From Adiantum capillus-veneris (lineage: Eukaryota > Streptophyta > Polypodiopsida > Polypodiales > Pteridaceae), in NCBI GenBank assembly GCA_014529385.2, contig CM043963.1:67631912-67695911 (forward strand): DNA of 64,000 nucleotides, read 5' to 3'. Position numbers and translations under genes: made by a program. Shown here one piece after another: positions 1 through 9,535 of the stretch. Positions within the stretch are counted from its first letter, which is position 1, and each line of letters starts with the position of its first letter. The notes under the pieces were generated by a model. It saw only the letters and a program-made list of their open reading frames with translations, was not told the DNA's origin and did not search any database.

Positions 1-726
1 TGTCCTTTTCCTTGAACTTAAAGGAGATTCTCCTTTCAGGAAATTTAACATGGGCAGCCAGGCGGTCAAACCATGGTGCCCCTAGGATTACATCCTCATG
101 CTTGAGAGGAGAGATAAAGAAGTCCTCTTTGTCCACATAGCCTTGGACATGAAGCCTCAATTTCCCGATTAAGGGAGTGACTGAAGCTTCTTGCCCCTTG
201 AAGGCACTGTCTGCGGGTAGGATATCTCCCATCTCGTAGGATTGTATGCCTAGCTTGGTGGCTAACTCCATAGATATGAAATTGTGAGTAGAACCAGGGT
301 CAAAGAGAATAAAAGCATCATGTTCTCTTACCTTTCCCCAAGCATGGCATAAAGGAGATCCTTTGTGGTGAGTTTGGTGAATCTCCTCCTCTTGGATTTC
401 AACCAAAGAAGCTCTAGGAGGATCTTGGCGGTTGTTCTTTTGGGGACAAGCGCGGTACGCATGCCCTTGTTCGCCGCACTTGAAACACCGGTTATCTTTA
501 CGATAACGCTCAAGCTCTTCAGGAGAGAGTTTATTCTTTCCTTTGTAAACTCCCTTCTCTTTAGCTTTGTTGGAATTGCCCTTAGGAGACTTTTGGACAT
601 TGTCCTTCCCCTTAGGCTCATTGGAACCCTTGTTTTCCGGGGGCTTATTATTTCTTTTACCCCCCGTTTGGAAATTGATTCGCGAGGCCACCATAGTATG
701 GTGTATTACCGCCGATATGGTACGTG
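1..726 (-). pseudogene. Chromovirus gag-protease fragment, cut at both ends
   Basis: On the minus strand this is C-terminal Gag, zinc knuckle and the start of the aspartic protease of the family seen more fully at 47693-53070. The DNA matches 51160-51888 almost base for base (about 97% by eye). The frame I read is open to the window edge. The knuckle CFKCGEQGHAYRACP lies near 450-490, and the protease motif FDPGSTHNFIS near 273-304. All four CCHC ligands are present here, whereas the copy at 51.6 kb has Tyr for the first Cys. Homology stops abruptly near 726, where an unrelated tandem repeat begins, so this is a rearranged piece rather than an element end. The left end continues outside the window. 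Confidence 0.85.
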
Positions 727-1032
727 AGGTTCTCCATGTAAATTTGCATCTAGACAAACTCTTCATAGCTTTCATCCCTCAACAAATGAACTAGAATAAA
801 AAAACAAACAATTGATACAAAAGCAGTGTTAGTTCTTGCATGTATCTTTGTATCTATTGACTCACAAGGTCAAGGGAATACTCTTTGGGAAGCCATGATT
901 TTGAAACACAAAAACTTCCTCTTATTTTCTCCTTTTCTCACTCCCCCCCCCCCCCCCCCGCACATATTATACCCCCCCCCCTTATTTTTAAGCTTGGGAG
1001 ATAAATTATTGGGGGCCTATTTTCCCCCTTTC

Positions 1033-1975
1033 TCACTTCTCCGGGTCCTTAACTTCATTATCTTCTCCATCGGTGAGTGAGTGGACAATATCTTGAATTC
1101 TCTTGACTTTCATGGATTTGTAATAGTGAGTTTGATTAGCCTCCTCCGATTGGATAAAGGTTTTCTTGGACAATATTATGGCTTTTCTTACCTCCTCCAA
1201 TTGGTAGTCAGTCAAGTCTTCATTGGCTTCCAGCCACCTTCTATGCTTTGCGTCTAAAGCAAACCCTTATCGTTTTTTAGAATTTAGTAGCTTAACTTTG
1301 TCTCCAAATTGCTTCAGGCAGCCCACATGGTATTTCTTTCTTCTAGGATCTGCAATTTTGATTGCTTTCTGCATATTCTTGGCAAAGATTTCCAAATCCC
1401 TAGGGCTTGCCGTTTGCAAAACTTTGCGAAGTTTTCTCATTGCTTTCAAGGCCAAGCTTCTAAACAAGAGGTCTTTGAACAAGTGGGGGGGACGTGTCGA
1501 TAGAAACTTCTTAGAGCCTTGCAGACAATGAGATTCCCCTTTGTTTTGTTAAAATTTTACGCTTCATGGTAGGTGATCCGCCGACGGGCATTGTGAGGCT
1601 ATCACCTTCATCGTGAGTAGTGATGGCACCCAGTCAACTTGATGAGAGCAATACCAATGATCCAATCGGGATGCTGTGCTGGCATACTGCAAGATGGTTT
1701 ACGTGAACCCGGGCATGTCATTCCAAGGTTCCCACCTCCCACATGTCTACCAAAGCCCACTTCTCACATAGGCTTATCCATTTGGATCTTTGAGATCTAG
1801 CCAGCATGGACGATGAGCCTGTTCTATCCTTTCTCTTCTCCACCATTTTAAAATCTCCCACTAGGAGCCACTCCCCTTCACCATGGAATTCTTCTAGTTG
1901 CGTCCATAGCTTTGCTCTTTGCTTCATCGAGCGGGGTCCATAAATATTGACGATGGGAATAACGCGGGGGATTCA
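1033..1975 (-). pseudogene. LINE fragment: endonuclease C-terminal half and pre-RT linker, copy 1
   Basis: Read on the minus strand, 1956-1718 encodes the middle of an APE-type endonuclease of a plant L1-like LINE: PIVNIYGP, then LW..L, then GEWLLVGDFKMVE and a D.TGSSS stretch. Further down, 1482-1267 and 1215-1033 encode the linker before the reverse transcriptase, with FGDKVKLLNSKKR, a DLTDYQLEEVR stretch and HYYKSMKVKRIQDIVHSL, which resembles the usual region ahead of LINE RT. In the family the endonuclease motif is GDFN, with Asn at the active site; here Asn is Lys. In-frame stops (for example after NSKKR) show it is dead. The product would nick target DNA and prime reverse transcription. 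Confidence 0.7.
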
Positions 1976-2662
1976 CTCTATATACAAAACGGGATGCCAC
2001 GTGCGAGCATAAAACTTTAATAAAACCCCTATATACAACTCATATTAGGAAATCTGACCCCCCTTTCTACGCTTATATAACAATCAATGAAGAAAACTAT
2101 CATTCCCCTATCTTACATATAGAATTTAGGTCTCACATTATCTAACTGAGTAAAACTAGTCAAAGAGTGTGTAGCATACTGACTGGCAATATACTAAGGA
2201 ACCACTTTTGTTGATAACTAGATGTTCCCTCAATGTATCTTAGTTTGACTTTTAAACTATGTGCCCGATCAGGGTGCACTCTTGCTACTCGTCCAATTGT
2301 GACCCATCTAAATTACTTAGAAAACATGGTTATAAAGTTGTGTTAGGTTCTCCATGTAAATTTGCATCTAGACAAACTCTTCATAGCTTTCATCCCTCAA
2401 CAAATGAACTAGAATCACAAAACAAACAATTGATACAAAAACAATGTTAGTTCTTGCATGTATCTTTGTATCTATTGACTCACAAGGTCAAGGGAATACT
2501 CTTTGGGAAGCCATGATTTTGAAACACAAAAACTTCCTCTTATTTTCTCCTTTTCTCACTCCCCCCCCCCCCCCCCCCCCCCCCCCCCGCACATATTATA
2601 CCCCCCCCCCCTTATTTTTAAGCTTGGGAGATAAATTATTGGGGGCCTATTTTCCCCCTTTC

Positions 2663-3605
2663 TCACTTCTCCGGGTCCTTAACTTCATTATCTTCTCCAT
2701 CGGTGAGTGAGTGGACAATATCTTGAATTCTCTTGACTTTCATGGATTTGTAATAGTGAGTTTGATTAGCCTCCTCCGATTGGATAAAGGTTTTCTTGGA
2801 CAATATTATGGCTTTTCTTACCTCCTCCAATTGGTAGTCAGTCAAGTCTTCATTGGCTTCCAGCCACCTTCTATGCTTTGTGTCTAAAGCAAACCCTTAT
2901 CGTTTTTTAGAATTTAGTAGCTTAACTTTGTCTCCAAATTGCTTCAGGCAGCCCACATGGTATTTCTTTCTTCTAGGATCTGCAATTTTGATTGCTTTCT
3001 GCATATTCTTGGCAAAGATTTCCAAATCCCTAGGGCTTGCCGTTTGCAAAACTTTGCGAAGTTTTCTCATTGCTTTCAAGGCCAAGCTTCTAAACAAGAG
3101 GTCTTTGAACAAGTAGGGGGGACGTGTCGATAGAAACTTCTTAGAGCCTTGCAGACAATGAGATTCCCCTTTGTTTTTTTAAAATTTTACGCTTCATGGT
3201 AGGTGATCCGCGGACGGGCATTGTGAGGTTATCACCTTCATCGTGAGTAGTGATGGCACCCAGTCAACTTGATGAGAGCAATACCAATGATCCAATCGGG
3301 ATGCTGTGCTGGCATACTACAAGATGGTTTACGTGAACCCGGGCATGTCATTCCAAGGTTCCCACCTCCCACATGTCTACCAAAGCCCACTTCTCACATA
3401 GGCTTATCCATTTGGATCTTTGAGATCTAGCCAACATGGACAATGAGCCTGTTCTAACCTTTCTCTTCTCCACCATTTTAAAATCTCCCACTAGGAGCCA
3501 CTCCCCTTCACCATGGAATTCTTGTAGTTGCTTCCATAGCTTTGCTCTTTGCTTCATCGAGCGGGGTCCATAAATATTGACGATGGGAATAACGCGGGGG
3601 ATTCA
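2663..3605 (-). pseudogene. LINE fragment: endonuclease C-terminal half and pre-RT linker, copy 2
   Basis: This is the second tandem copy of the LINE segment at 1033-1975, offset by 1630 bp. It shows the same order: IYGP and LVGDFKMVE endonuclease motifs (3348-3590), then the linker peptides at 2897-3112 and 2663-2845. It shares the Asn-to-Lys change in GDFN and the stop after NSKKR, so those lesions predate the duplication. A few private changes in the endonuclease part (for example DRTG to VRTG) separate the copies. Confidence 0.7.
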
Positions 3606-4679
3606 CTCTATATACAAAACGGGATGCCACGTGCGAGCATAAAACTTTGATAAAACCCCTATATAAAACTCATATTAGGAAATCCGACCCCCCTACCCCC
3701 CTTTCTACGCTTATATAACAATCAATGAAGAAAACTTTCATTCCCCTATCTTACATATAGAATTTAGGTCTCACATTATCTAACTGAGTAAAACTAGTCA
3801 AAGAGTGTGTAGCATACTGACTGGCAATATACTAAGGAACCACTTTTGTTGATAACTAGATGTTCCCTCAATGTATCTTAGTTTGACTTTTAAACTATGT
3901 GCCCGATCAGGGTGCACTCTTGCTACTCGTCCAATTGTGACCCATCTAAATTACTTAGAAAACATGGTTAGAAAGTTGTGTTAGGTTCTCCATGTAAATT
4001 TGCATCTAGACAAACTCTTCATAGCTTTCATCCCTCAACAAATGAACTAGAATCACAAAACAAACAATTGATACAAAAACACTGTTAGTTCTTGCATGTA
4101 TCTTTGTATCTATTGACTCACAAGGTCAAGGGAATACTCTTTGGGAAGCCATGATTTTGAAACACAAAAACTTCCTCTTATTTTTCCCTTTTCTCACTTC
4201 TCTCTCCCCCCCCCCACACATATTATACCCCCCTCCCTTATTTTTAAGCTTGGGAGATAAATTATTGGGGGCCTATTTTCCCCCTTTCTCACTTCTCCCC
4301 CCTCCCCCCCCCTCCCCCTCCACATATTATACCCCCCTCCCTTATTTTTAAGCTTAGGAGATAAATTATTGGGGGCCTGTCCCTAAATTATATGTTTATG
4401 TAACTTATAAAAAAACCTCCTCCCCTGCACTTATCTAGGTTGCATTTATTCGATCGAATAAATTGTCATTATTCGTGTATACTCGTATAATACGTGGTAT
4501 TTTCAAATAATTTCTATTCTTTCAATCGATAGCTTATTGATCGATAGTCTTTCAATCGAAACAATATCGATCGACACTATATTGTTCGATATCAAAATTG
4601 GTCGAAAGACTATCGATCGATACAGTAGATCTCCATTTAAAAAAAATGCGTCACTCTTCGATACGTTTTCGATCGGGAT

Positions 4680-4731
4680 CGCTTGTAGAGCTCTTGCACT
4701 CTCTCTAGCTCACTCTCTCTCTCTCTCTCTT

Positions 4732-4765
<34 letters not shown>

Positions 4766-4860
4766 GCTCACAGTCTCTCTAGCTCTCTCCTTAGTTCACA
4801 CAAGTTGCAGTCGTTCTTTGAGCAGGTCAACCTCGCGTATTGGTGAGCATCTTTTCTCTT
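4680..4860 (+). promoter_or_regulatory. CT-rich leader and possible splice donor
   Basis: A pyrimidine-rich block (CTCTCTAGCTC repeats, 4697-4795) is followed by unique sequence and by TTGGTGAGCATC near 4840, which fits a 5' splice donor. Plant 5' leaders often carry such CT patches. It lies directly ahead of the hairpin array, so it could be the start of a non-coding transcript running through that array. No TATA box is clear. This is inference from composition only. Confidence 0.25.
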
Positions 4861-4921
4861 CACGTTCGCGTTTTTATAAATAATAATCTAAATTTAATTT
4901 TCACGTGATTATATATAACTG

Positions 4922-5240
4922 TATGTGTCTTTGATATGCCTTCGAGCTCTCTTAGTCACATAGCAATTTAAAATTTAGAGTATAGAAATTACTGTGGGTT
5001 GTCTGATTCTATATCTTACTCCCATAGTAATCTAAAACAAAGTTAGAAAACATTGACTCTTGTTCTGATATGCTTTGCAACACTCTTACTTGAGTCAATG
5101 TTCTAGGAATTTCGATAACACCGTACATTGTTTTGATATGCTTGTCGGCACTCATGCTTTGTATGGTGTTTTCGGAGACCATCAAATAGCACGTGCATTT
5201 GTTCGATATATCTTACGACACTCTTACTTTGTATGATGAT
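4922..5240. repeat. Hairpin array, family 1 (five units, constant loop, variable stems)
   Basis: Five units are spaced 61-68 bp apart. Each has a left arm, a loop of 22-32 nt and a complementary right arm. Stems: TATGTG/CACATA (4922, 4957), ATTACTGTGGG/CCCATAGTAAT (4988, 5021), AACATTGACTC/GAGTCAATGTT (5049, 5092) and AACACCGTACA/TGTATGGTGTT (5117, 5160); a fifth stem near 5180-5240 is decayed. The loops of units 3 and 4 are both 32 nt, with shared TTGTT, TGATATGCTT and CACTC, and both end in CTT. Units 1, 2 and 5 share parts of them. So the loops are alike while the stem sequences differ, yet each pair of arms still matches. Confidence 0.7.
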
Positions 5241-5250
5241 TTAGGTAAAA

Positions 5251-5700
5251 TAAGCTCTAATGAAATGTGAGCTTACAAAAAATCTTACTTCTTCCTGCGT
5301 CTGAGCTTTGGTTCTTACAACGGGAGAAGTTACTCCTAGACACGATCTGTGCGAGTAAATTTTTATCTAGTGATTCATTAAGCTATACACTTTTCAATAT
5401 ACGTATTCATGGACCACATGATTCATAGATCTACATTGTAGATCTGTAAATCAGAAAAGTGTAATCTTTAAACTACTCCCTACGTCATGATCTTTGGTTC
5501 TTACAATGGGAGGAGTTTCTCTTAGACATGATTTGTGAAAAAAAAACCATTATCTGATGAGCTACTGATTTTTAAAGTGTGATCGTTCTCGACGTCTGCA
5601 TCGAACGTTTATCCTTTGTTCTTACGACGGGAGTAAAACCCCTGCATCTGGTGCTTTGGATTTGCTTAGATCCTTACAATGAGAGGGATACACACGTGAC
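5251..5700. repeat. Hairpin array, family 2, with nested palindromes
   Basis: A 7-bp stem TAAGCTC/GAGCTTA lies at 5251-5273. Two clear units of a second hairpin family follow: ACTTCTTCC/GGGAGAAGT (5287, 5322) and AACTACTCCC/GGGAGGAGTT (5471, 5508). Their 26-27-nt loops share CTTTGGTTCTTACAA. Weaker relatives end at GGGAGTAAAAC (about 5628) and near GAGAGGGAT (about 5680), with TTCTTACGAC and TCCTTACAAT in the loops. Between the two clear units sits a long outer stem TACACTTTTC/GAAAAGTGTA (5386, 5454) enclosing a perfect inner hairpin AGATCTACA-T-TGTAGATCT (5427-5445). Confidence 0.6.
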
Positions 5701-6174
5701 ACCACGCTTTACGTTGTTCTTTGTAATTTGTAAAATAATGTGTATTTGTATGACTTCGTCACATTCCTATTGATAACATCTCATACATGCGAGGTTTTTG
5801 AATTGAAAAATCATAACATATTTTTTTAGGATATGAAAAATCATAATTAACATGATTTTAAGTTGACAATTCAAGCTTTCTATGTCGGGGGTGACCTGAT
5901 ACTTTGGTGAAGGAAATTATACCTAAAATACATAAATCTGGGCTTTTTATACTATTTCAGAATCGATTGATACCTATCAATCGATAGTTTTTTTATCAAT
6001 ACAATATCAATTGATAGTCTTTCGATCGATATGTAAGCAGTAAAACGTTATTTTGCATAAAGCTGACATGGCAGCAAATAATACACACGAATATATCTTT
6101 GAAACGTATTAATTGACCATTATTCACGAATAAAACGAATGTCAAATAACGAATCATGCAATCATGGCACTTAT

Positions 6175-6790
6175 GTGGTGCGGTAAGTTTTCCATGGTGA
6201 ATCCCCCGGGGGAAATAAATTGATCTGCCCATTTGATTTCAATTCCTAGAGCTCTCCCAAAGGGGTGATTGAACACAACCTTAGGCTGTAGGGCCCTCAA
6301 CAATAGTGAGAACACCATTGTACCCATCAATACCTTCTCCAAAGAAGATGAGTTTCTTTCCAAAAGCTTGCTTTCTTTTGCTTGTGGCATCAAGATGATG
6401 CTCTTGAAAAGCCCAACAATTAATATATTTGCCCTTCCTCACTTCCTCCCAAAATAGGGTGCCCTTCTTCTCGGTCTTGAGCCCTTTCATGTTCCAAGAA
6501 TGAAGAACAAACTCTTCCATTACTGAAAAAGGGATATGAACTCCTCCACCTTGTGATACTCTTCTTCTGTGCCCTCTTTCCTCTTGTTCTCCTTCATTGG
6601 CCCTTTCCCATTCCTCTCTGCAACAATCATTAGGCTTTTTGTGTTGGCATCCAATCATCAGGTTTTTCGGGTTGGCATCCCGAAGAACCTCAAAAATATT
6701 ATCATAGAGGAAAGGGATTTTAGGGATGTCTTGCGGGGTTTCCTTCATTTTCCATCTGCTCGTGCATGGGATTTTTAACGCTTACATGAA
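6175..6790 (-). pseudogene. LINE ORF2 start: N-terminal endonuclease domain
   Basis: Minus-strand frames at 6748-6281 and 6393-6175 together give the start of an APE-like endonuclease. It opens with HSWNMKGL.TEKK, then CWAFQEHHLDATSKRK (the family's QEHHL with the metal-binding Glu), GYNGVLTIVEG, then FNHPFGRALGIEIKW and ENLPHHIS. A one-base shift near 6290-6310 separates the two frames. It is cut at 6175 by the insertion at 4435-6166. The downstream endonuclease half is of the kind found in the tandem units at 1033-3605, which fits one disrupted minus-strand LINE, though continuity is not proven. Confidence 0.7.
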
Positions 6791-7059
6791 ATGTTGGAGA
6801 CTTGCTACCATCCTTCATCTGTCCTTCCAAATGTGGGTTAAGAACAATCTTATGAACCACTGGGGATGTCATTTTTTTCTAGGCGGCTAACGTGAAACAG
6901 TACCCTGGGATGGTCTTTGTGTTCGTGGAATGGGCTTTGGTAGTCTTCTCTGAATTCTCTGAGGTTTCCTTATTTGTATTAGGCTGCACACTTTCTCGAG
7001 ACTTCTCATTACCATTCTATGGGGGAGTGGGAAATTCATTATCCATCATTGAGGGCGTA

Positions 7060-7600
7060 GCTTTTTTCCCACCTACTCAGACTGGGGCCGTGGACATGAC
7101 AACTGGGCACGACCTAGCAAAGTTCCCAAATTTGTTGCACGTGAAGCACACACCAAAAAAGGTGCCAAAGTTCAGAGGGATAACCTTAAGTCTAGCCTCC
7201 ACATTTACCACTAGATTCTTGGGTTGGGCCTTCCTAACCAAAGACAAACGTAGACTTAGCAAGCTCAGCAAGTTGTCTTTTAATGAAGGCAGGAGGGAAT
7301 GCCATGGTGAGGGCATCCTCAACCTCGGGTCTCCCTTTGCCGCATCCATGAGACCCGAGGGTGCACTGACTTCTTCTAGTGTTCTTTTGTTCAGGGACAT
7401 CGCGTTGAGAATATTAGCTAGTTCTTTTTCGATCTGCACCTTTCGTCCTCTCAACCCCTCCTTGTTTAACTCGGATATGTGGCCTCCCTCATTGTGGCGG
7501 GTTGATACTACTTCAGGGCCTTTGCCTGACCTGTCGGACAATGAATTCTTTGTCCCCCTTGCACCCCATCACTGCCTCAGCATAGGGTAGCTTGTGCAGG
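7060..7600 (-). pseudogene. LINE ORF1-like Gag with degenerate zinc knuckle
   Basis: A 154-residue minus-strand frame (7541-7077) contains a helical, charged stretch (KVQIEKELANILNAMSLNKR) and then CFTCNKFGNFARSCP near 7100. This is a CX2CX4NX4C version of the CCHC knuckle of plant LINE ORF1 proteins, with His replaced by Asn. The motif VEARLKVIPLNFGTFFGVCF just before it resembles the basic-residue stretch these proteins have ahead of the knuckle. ORF1 coats the LINE RNA. Its position upstream (in minus orientation) of the endonuclease at 6790-6175 is the normal LINE order. The 290 bp between them contains stops and gives no readable protein. Confidence 0.6.
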
Positions 7601-7639
7601 CTATCCATGGAAAGGGGATCAGTGCGAGCCGTCCCTAAT

Positions 7640-8455
7640 ATGGAGCTCAAATGCAGTTCTTCCACTTATTTTTTTCCATGTGACTCAGCCTTAGGCCGGA
7701 TAAATGGCACGCCAAAGATGCAGCAAGCATGCACTCAATATGTGGTAGTAAGCATGTAATGCAAAACTTAAAGGAAAATAATTGCGCCTAGCATAACTAA
7801 TCGCACGGAAGATAGCTAAAAAAGATGAAGGGCAAAGAAAAAAGAAAAAACTTGCACCAGGTTGTAGACGCCAAGGCATGAAAACCTAAGGACGCATTAA
7901 GCAAAAGTTAGAAGATAATGCCAAGGAAAACCTTAAGGTAGAACCCACCCACAATCTTAAGCAGAGGAATTCCCCTCAAAGTTAAGCCCACCCACCATGA
8001 ACCGGCTTCTCATGCATGTTGTTTGAGTAGGGGAGTACCCATGTTTTTTGGCCTGCTCAAAGGGCTAAGGCCATAGTGATGTGGTTCCCTTTTTCTTAGT
8101 GAAAAAGGAGAGGTTGTTTTAAAAAAATGTAAAATTTTTTGATTGGTTGGTTGCCAGACACTCATTAGATTTGATTGGTAGATAAGTTAGTGACAATCAT
8201 TGTTTTAGAAGCTTGTCATGAAAATGATGAAACAGTGTGGTTTGGAGCTAAAAATAGCAAAAGAGTTTTAAAGTTTTTGTAGACTAAAATAAATTTTAGT
8301 TGGTAGATCAAGATAGGGAAGATCCCTTGATGAGGTCGCTTCATCAAATAAGTATTACAAAAATAATGAAAAGACAAGCCTCTCACACACCAACCCAATA
8401 AAGGTAGTGGAGGCCAGATACCCCATGCCCAAGGGGTTCAAACTTCATTGGCCAG

Positions 8456-8458
<3 letters not shown>
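7640..8458. other. No recognisable gene
   Basis: This is unique-looking sequence of mixed composition with only short frames and no motif I recognise. It ends at a long GA microsatellite. Confidence 0.5.

Positions 8459-8541
<83 letters not shown>
8459..8541. repeat. (GA)n microsatellite
   Basis: About 41 uninterrupted GA dinucleotides. The opposite strand would translate as poly(Ser-Leu), which is not a gene. It lies 60 bp upstream of the target duplication of the LTR element at 8608. Confidence 0.98.
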
Positions 8542-8543
<2 letters not shown>

Positions 8544-8607
8544 TGCACGGAATCAAGATTGAACCCCAGTGGTGCTATGCTTGATGTGTGAGTGTTCCTT
8601 AGATCTC

Positions 8608-8902
8608 TGTTAACCCTCACGGCACACGGACACCCTATCGCCTACGACGGACGTGTATTATGTATTATTTAGAGTCAGGTACCGGGCTTGTCGGACCAAT
8701 AGGAAAAAGGTAGAGTGATCGCCGATGAGAGGCGCTCTTTAACTTGGACATTCAAGGGGTTAGTTGGCTAAGCATGGGCGCCCAAGTGTGAATGGGGTGA
8801 GCTCCTATAAAAGCCAACTAAACCTAATTTTTACTCATTCTCTCATTTGTGCAATTGAAGAGTGCTCTTGCTCCATCTCCATCTTCTTCTTCTTCACCTC
8901 CT

Positions 8903-8935
<33 letters not shown>

Positions 8936-9184
8936 GAGAGTGTGTGTGCGATCGAGCATTACGAAGGCACGACGGCGGCGAAGCGGTTGAGCGCGGCACG
9001 ACTGCAGCTTCTTCTTCATCGCGGCGAGGAATCCACCACAAAGGCGAGCGTAGAGCGGTGAGTGACACACCCTTGTTTTCTTGAGGTTGCTGGTTTAGGC
9101 TTGTTGTGTGCTTGGAGCCGTTTGTGGCTCGCACACGGTGTATTGGCAAGTCCCTTGCTTTGACAGTGCGGCAAGGAGCGCACA
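8608..9184 (+). repeat. 5' LTR of the Gag-only element
   Basis: It begins TGTTAACCCTCACGG and ends GGAGCGCACA. A TATA box, CTATAAAAG, sits at 8805-8813, and the CT/GT/GA microsatellite at about 8885-8945 lies downstream of it in what should be the transcribed part. It differs from the 3' LTR by about ten substitutions and by GT-repeat length. Confidence 0.92.
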
Positions 9185-9188
9185 TTTT

Positions 9189-9207
9189 TGGCGCCGCTGC
9201 CGGGGAT
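9189..9207 (+). other. Primer-binding site, probably tRNA-Asp
   Basis: TGGCGCCGCTGCCGGGGAT lies 5 bp after the 5' LTR. It complements the 3' end of plant tRNA-Asp with what I believe is one mismatch; tRNA identity is from general knowledge and should be checked. This primer is common in Tat/Athila-type Ty3/gypsy elements. Confidence 0.75.
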
Positions 9208-9296
9208 ATGCCCTACACTAAGCTCGGTTAGCACTTTACGCTTCCTTGTGGTGCAATTTCTATCATAGGAAAGGCAGGGAAGGAGTGTGTGGAGAT

Positions 9297-9535
9297 TTCT
9301 GTTTTTTGCGTTTTCTGTATTTTCTGTCAAGTTTCAATTTCTGCTATTGTCTGTGCTTTTTCAATTTTCTGCATCTCTTGCGTTTTTTCAATTTCTGCAT
9401 TTTCAATTTCTGCATTTTCAATTTCTTGCATTTCTGCGTTTTTTCAATTTCCTGCATTTCTGCGTTTTTTCAATTTTCTGCATTTCTACAGTTTCAATTT
9501 CTGCGTTTTCAATTTCTGTATTTTCTGCATTTTTT
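9297..9535 (+). repeat. Minisatellite of TTTCTGCATTTTCAA units in the element leader
   Basis: About 12 imperfect units of 15-18 bp, built on TTTCTGCRTTTTCAA, form a strongly T-rich block between the primer-binding site and gag. The open frames across it are repeat artefacts. A second short repeat of CCCAAGCC/CCCAGGCC follows at 9679-9716. Confidence 0.85.

Larger units (their letters stand above)
727..4382. repeat. Tandem array of about 1.63-kb units (two full, one partial)
   Basis: The string AGGTTCTCCATGTAAATTTG starts at 727, 2345 and 3983, giving units of 1618 and 1638 bp and a third partial unit ending near 4382. Units 1 and 2 are about 98% identical by eye. Most of the length difference is in a poly-C run (about 18 C near 943 against about 29 C near 2560). 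In the third unit a block of about 120 bp ending in the motif GGGGGCCT is itself duplicated (about 4205-4380). Each full unit carries the same minus-strand LINE segment, annotated separately. Confidence 0.9.
4435..6166. mobile_element. Non-autonomous TIR element with 8-bp target duplication (hAT-like?)
   Basis: An exact direct repeat GCACTTAT at 4427-4434 and 6167-6174 brackets a 1732-bp stretch. Its ends are related in inverted orientation: GGTTGCATTTATTCG on the left against GATTGCATGATTCG on the reverse-complemented right, followed by TTATTCGTG and AATACGT in both. Both ends also carry GATCGAT-rich nested palindromes (about 4545-4640 and 5960-6035); ATCGATTGAT/ATCAATCGAT at 5962-5985 is a perfect 10-bp stem. 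An 8-bp duplication is typical of the hAT superfamily, but the termini do not start with the usual CAGGG-like bases, so the family is uncertain. There is no transposase frame. The right flank is minus-strand LINE endonuclease sequence. Confidence 0.5.

Noticed and set aside
365-727. Plus-strand frames of 120 and 75 codons over the gag-protease fragment
   Set aside because: They are antisense shadows; the minus frame carries the zinc knuckle and protease motifs.
4922-5240. CRISPR-like array (regularly spaced repeats with variable parts)
   Set aside because: The variable parts are the two matching arms of each hairpin, not unique spacers, and the setting is a plant mobile element.
4922-5240. 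Ordinary plant microRNA cluster
   Set aside because: Stems are 6-15 bp, too short for a 21-nt duplex; the structured-RNA idea is kept without that label.
8438-8620. Poly(Ser-Leu) frame
   Set aside because: Produced by the GA microsatellite.
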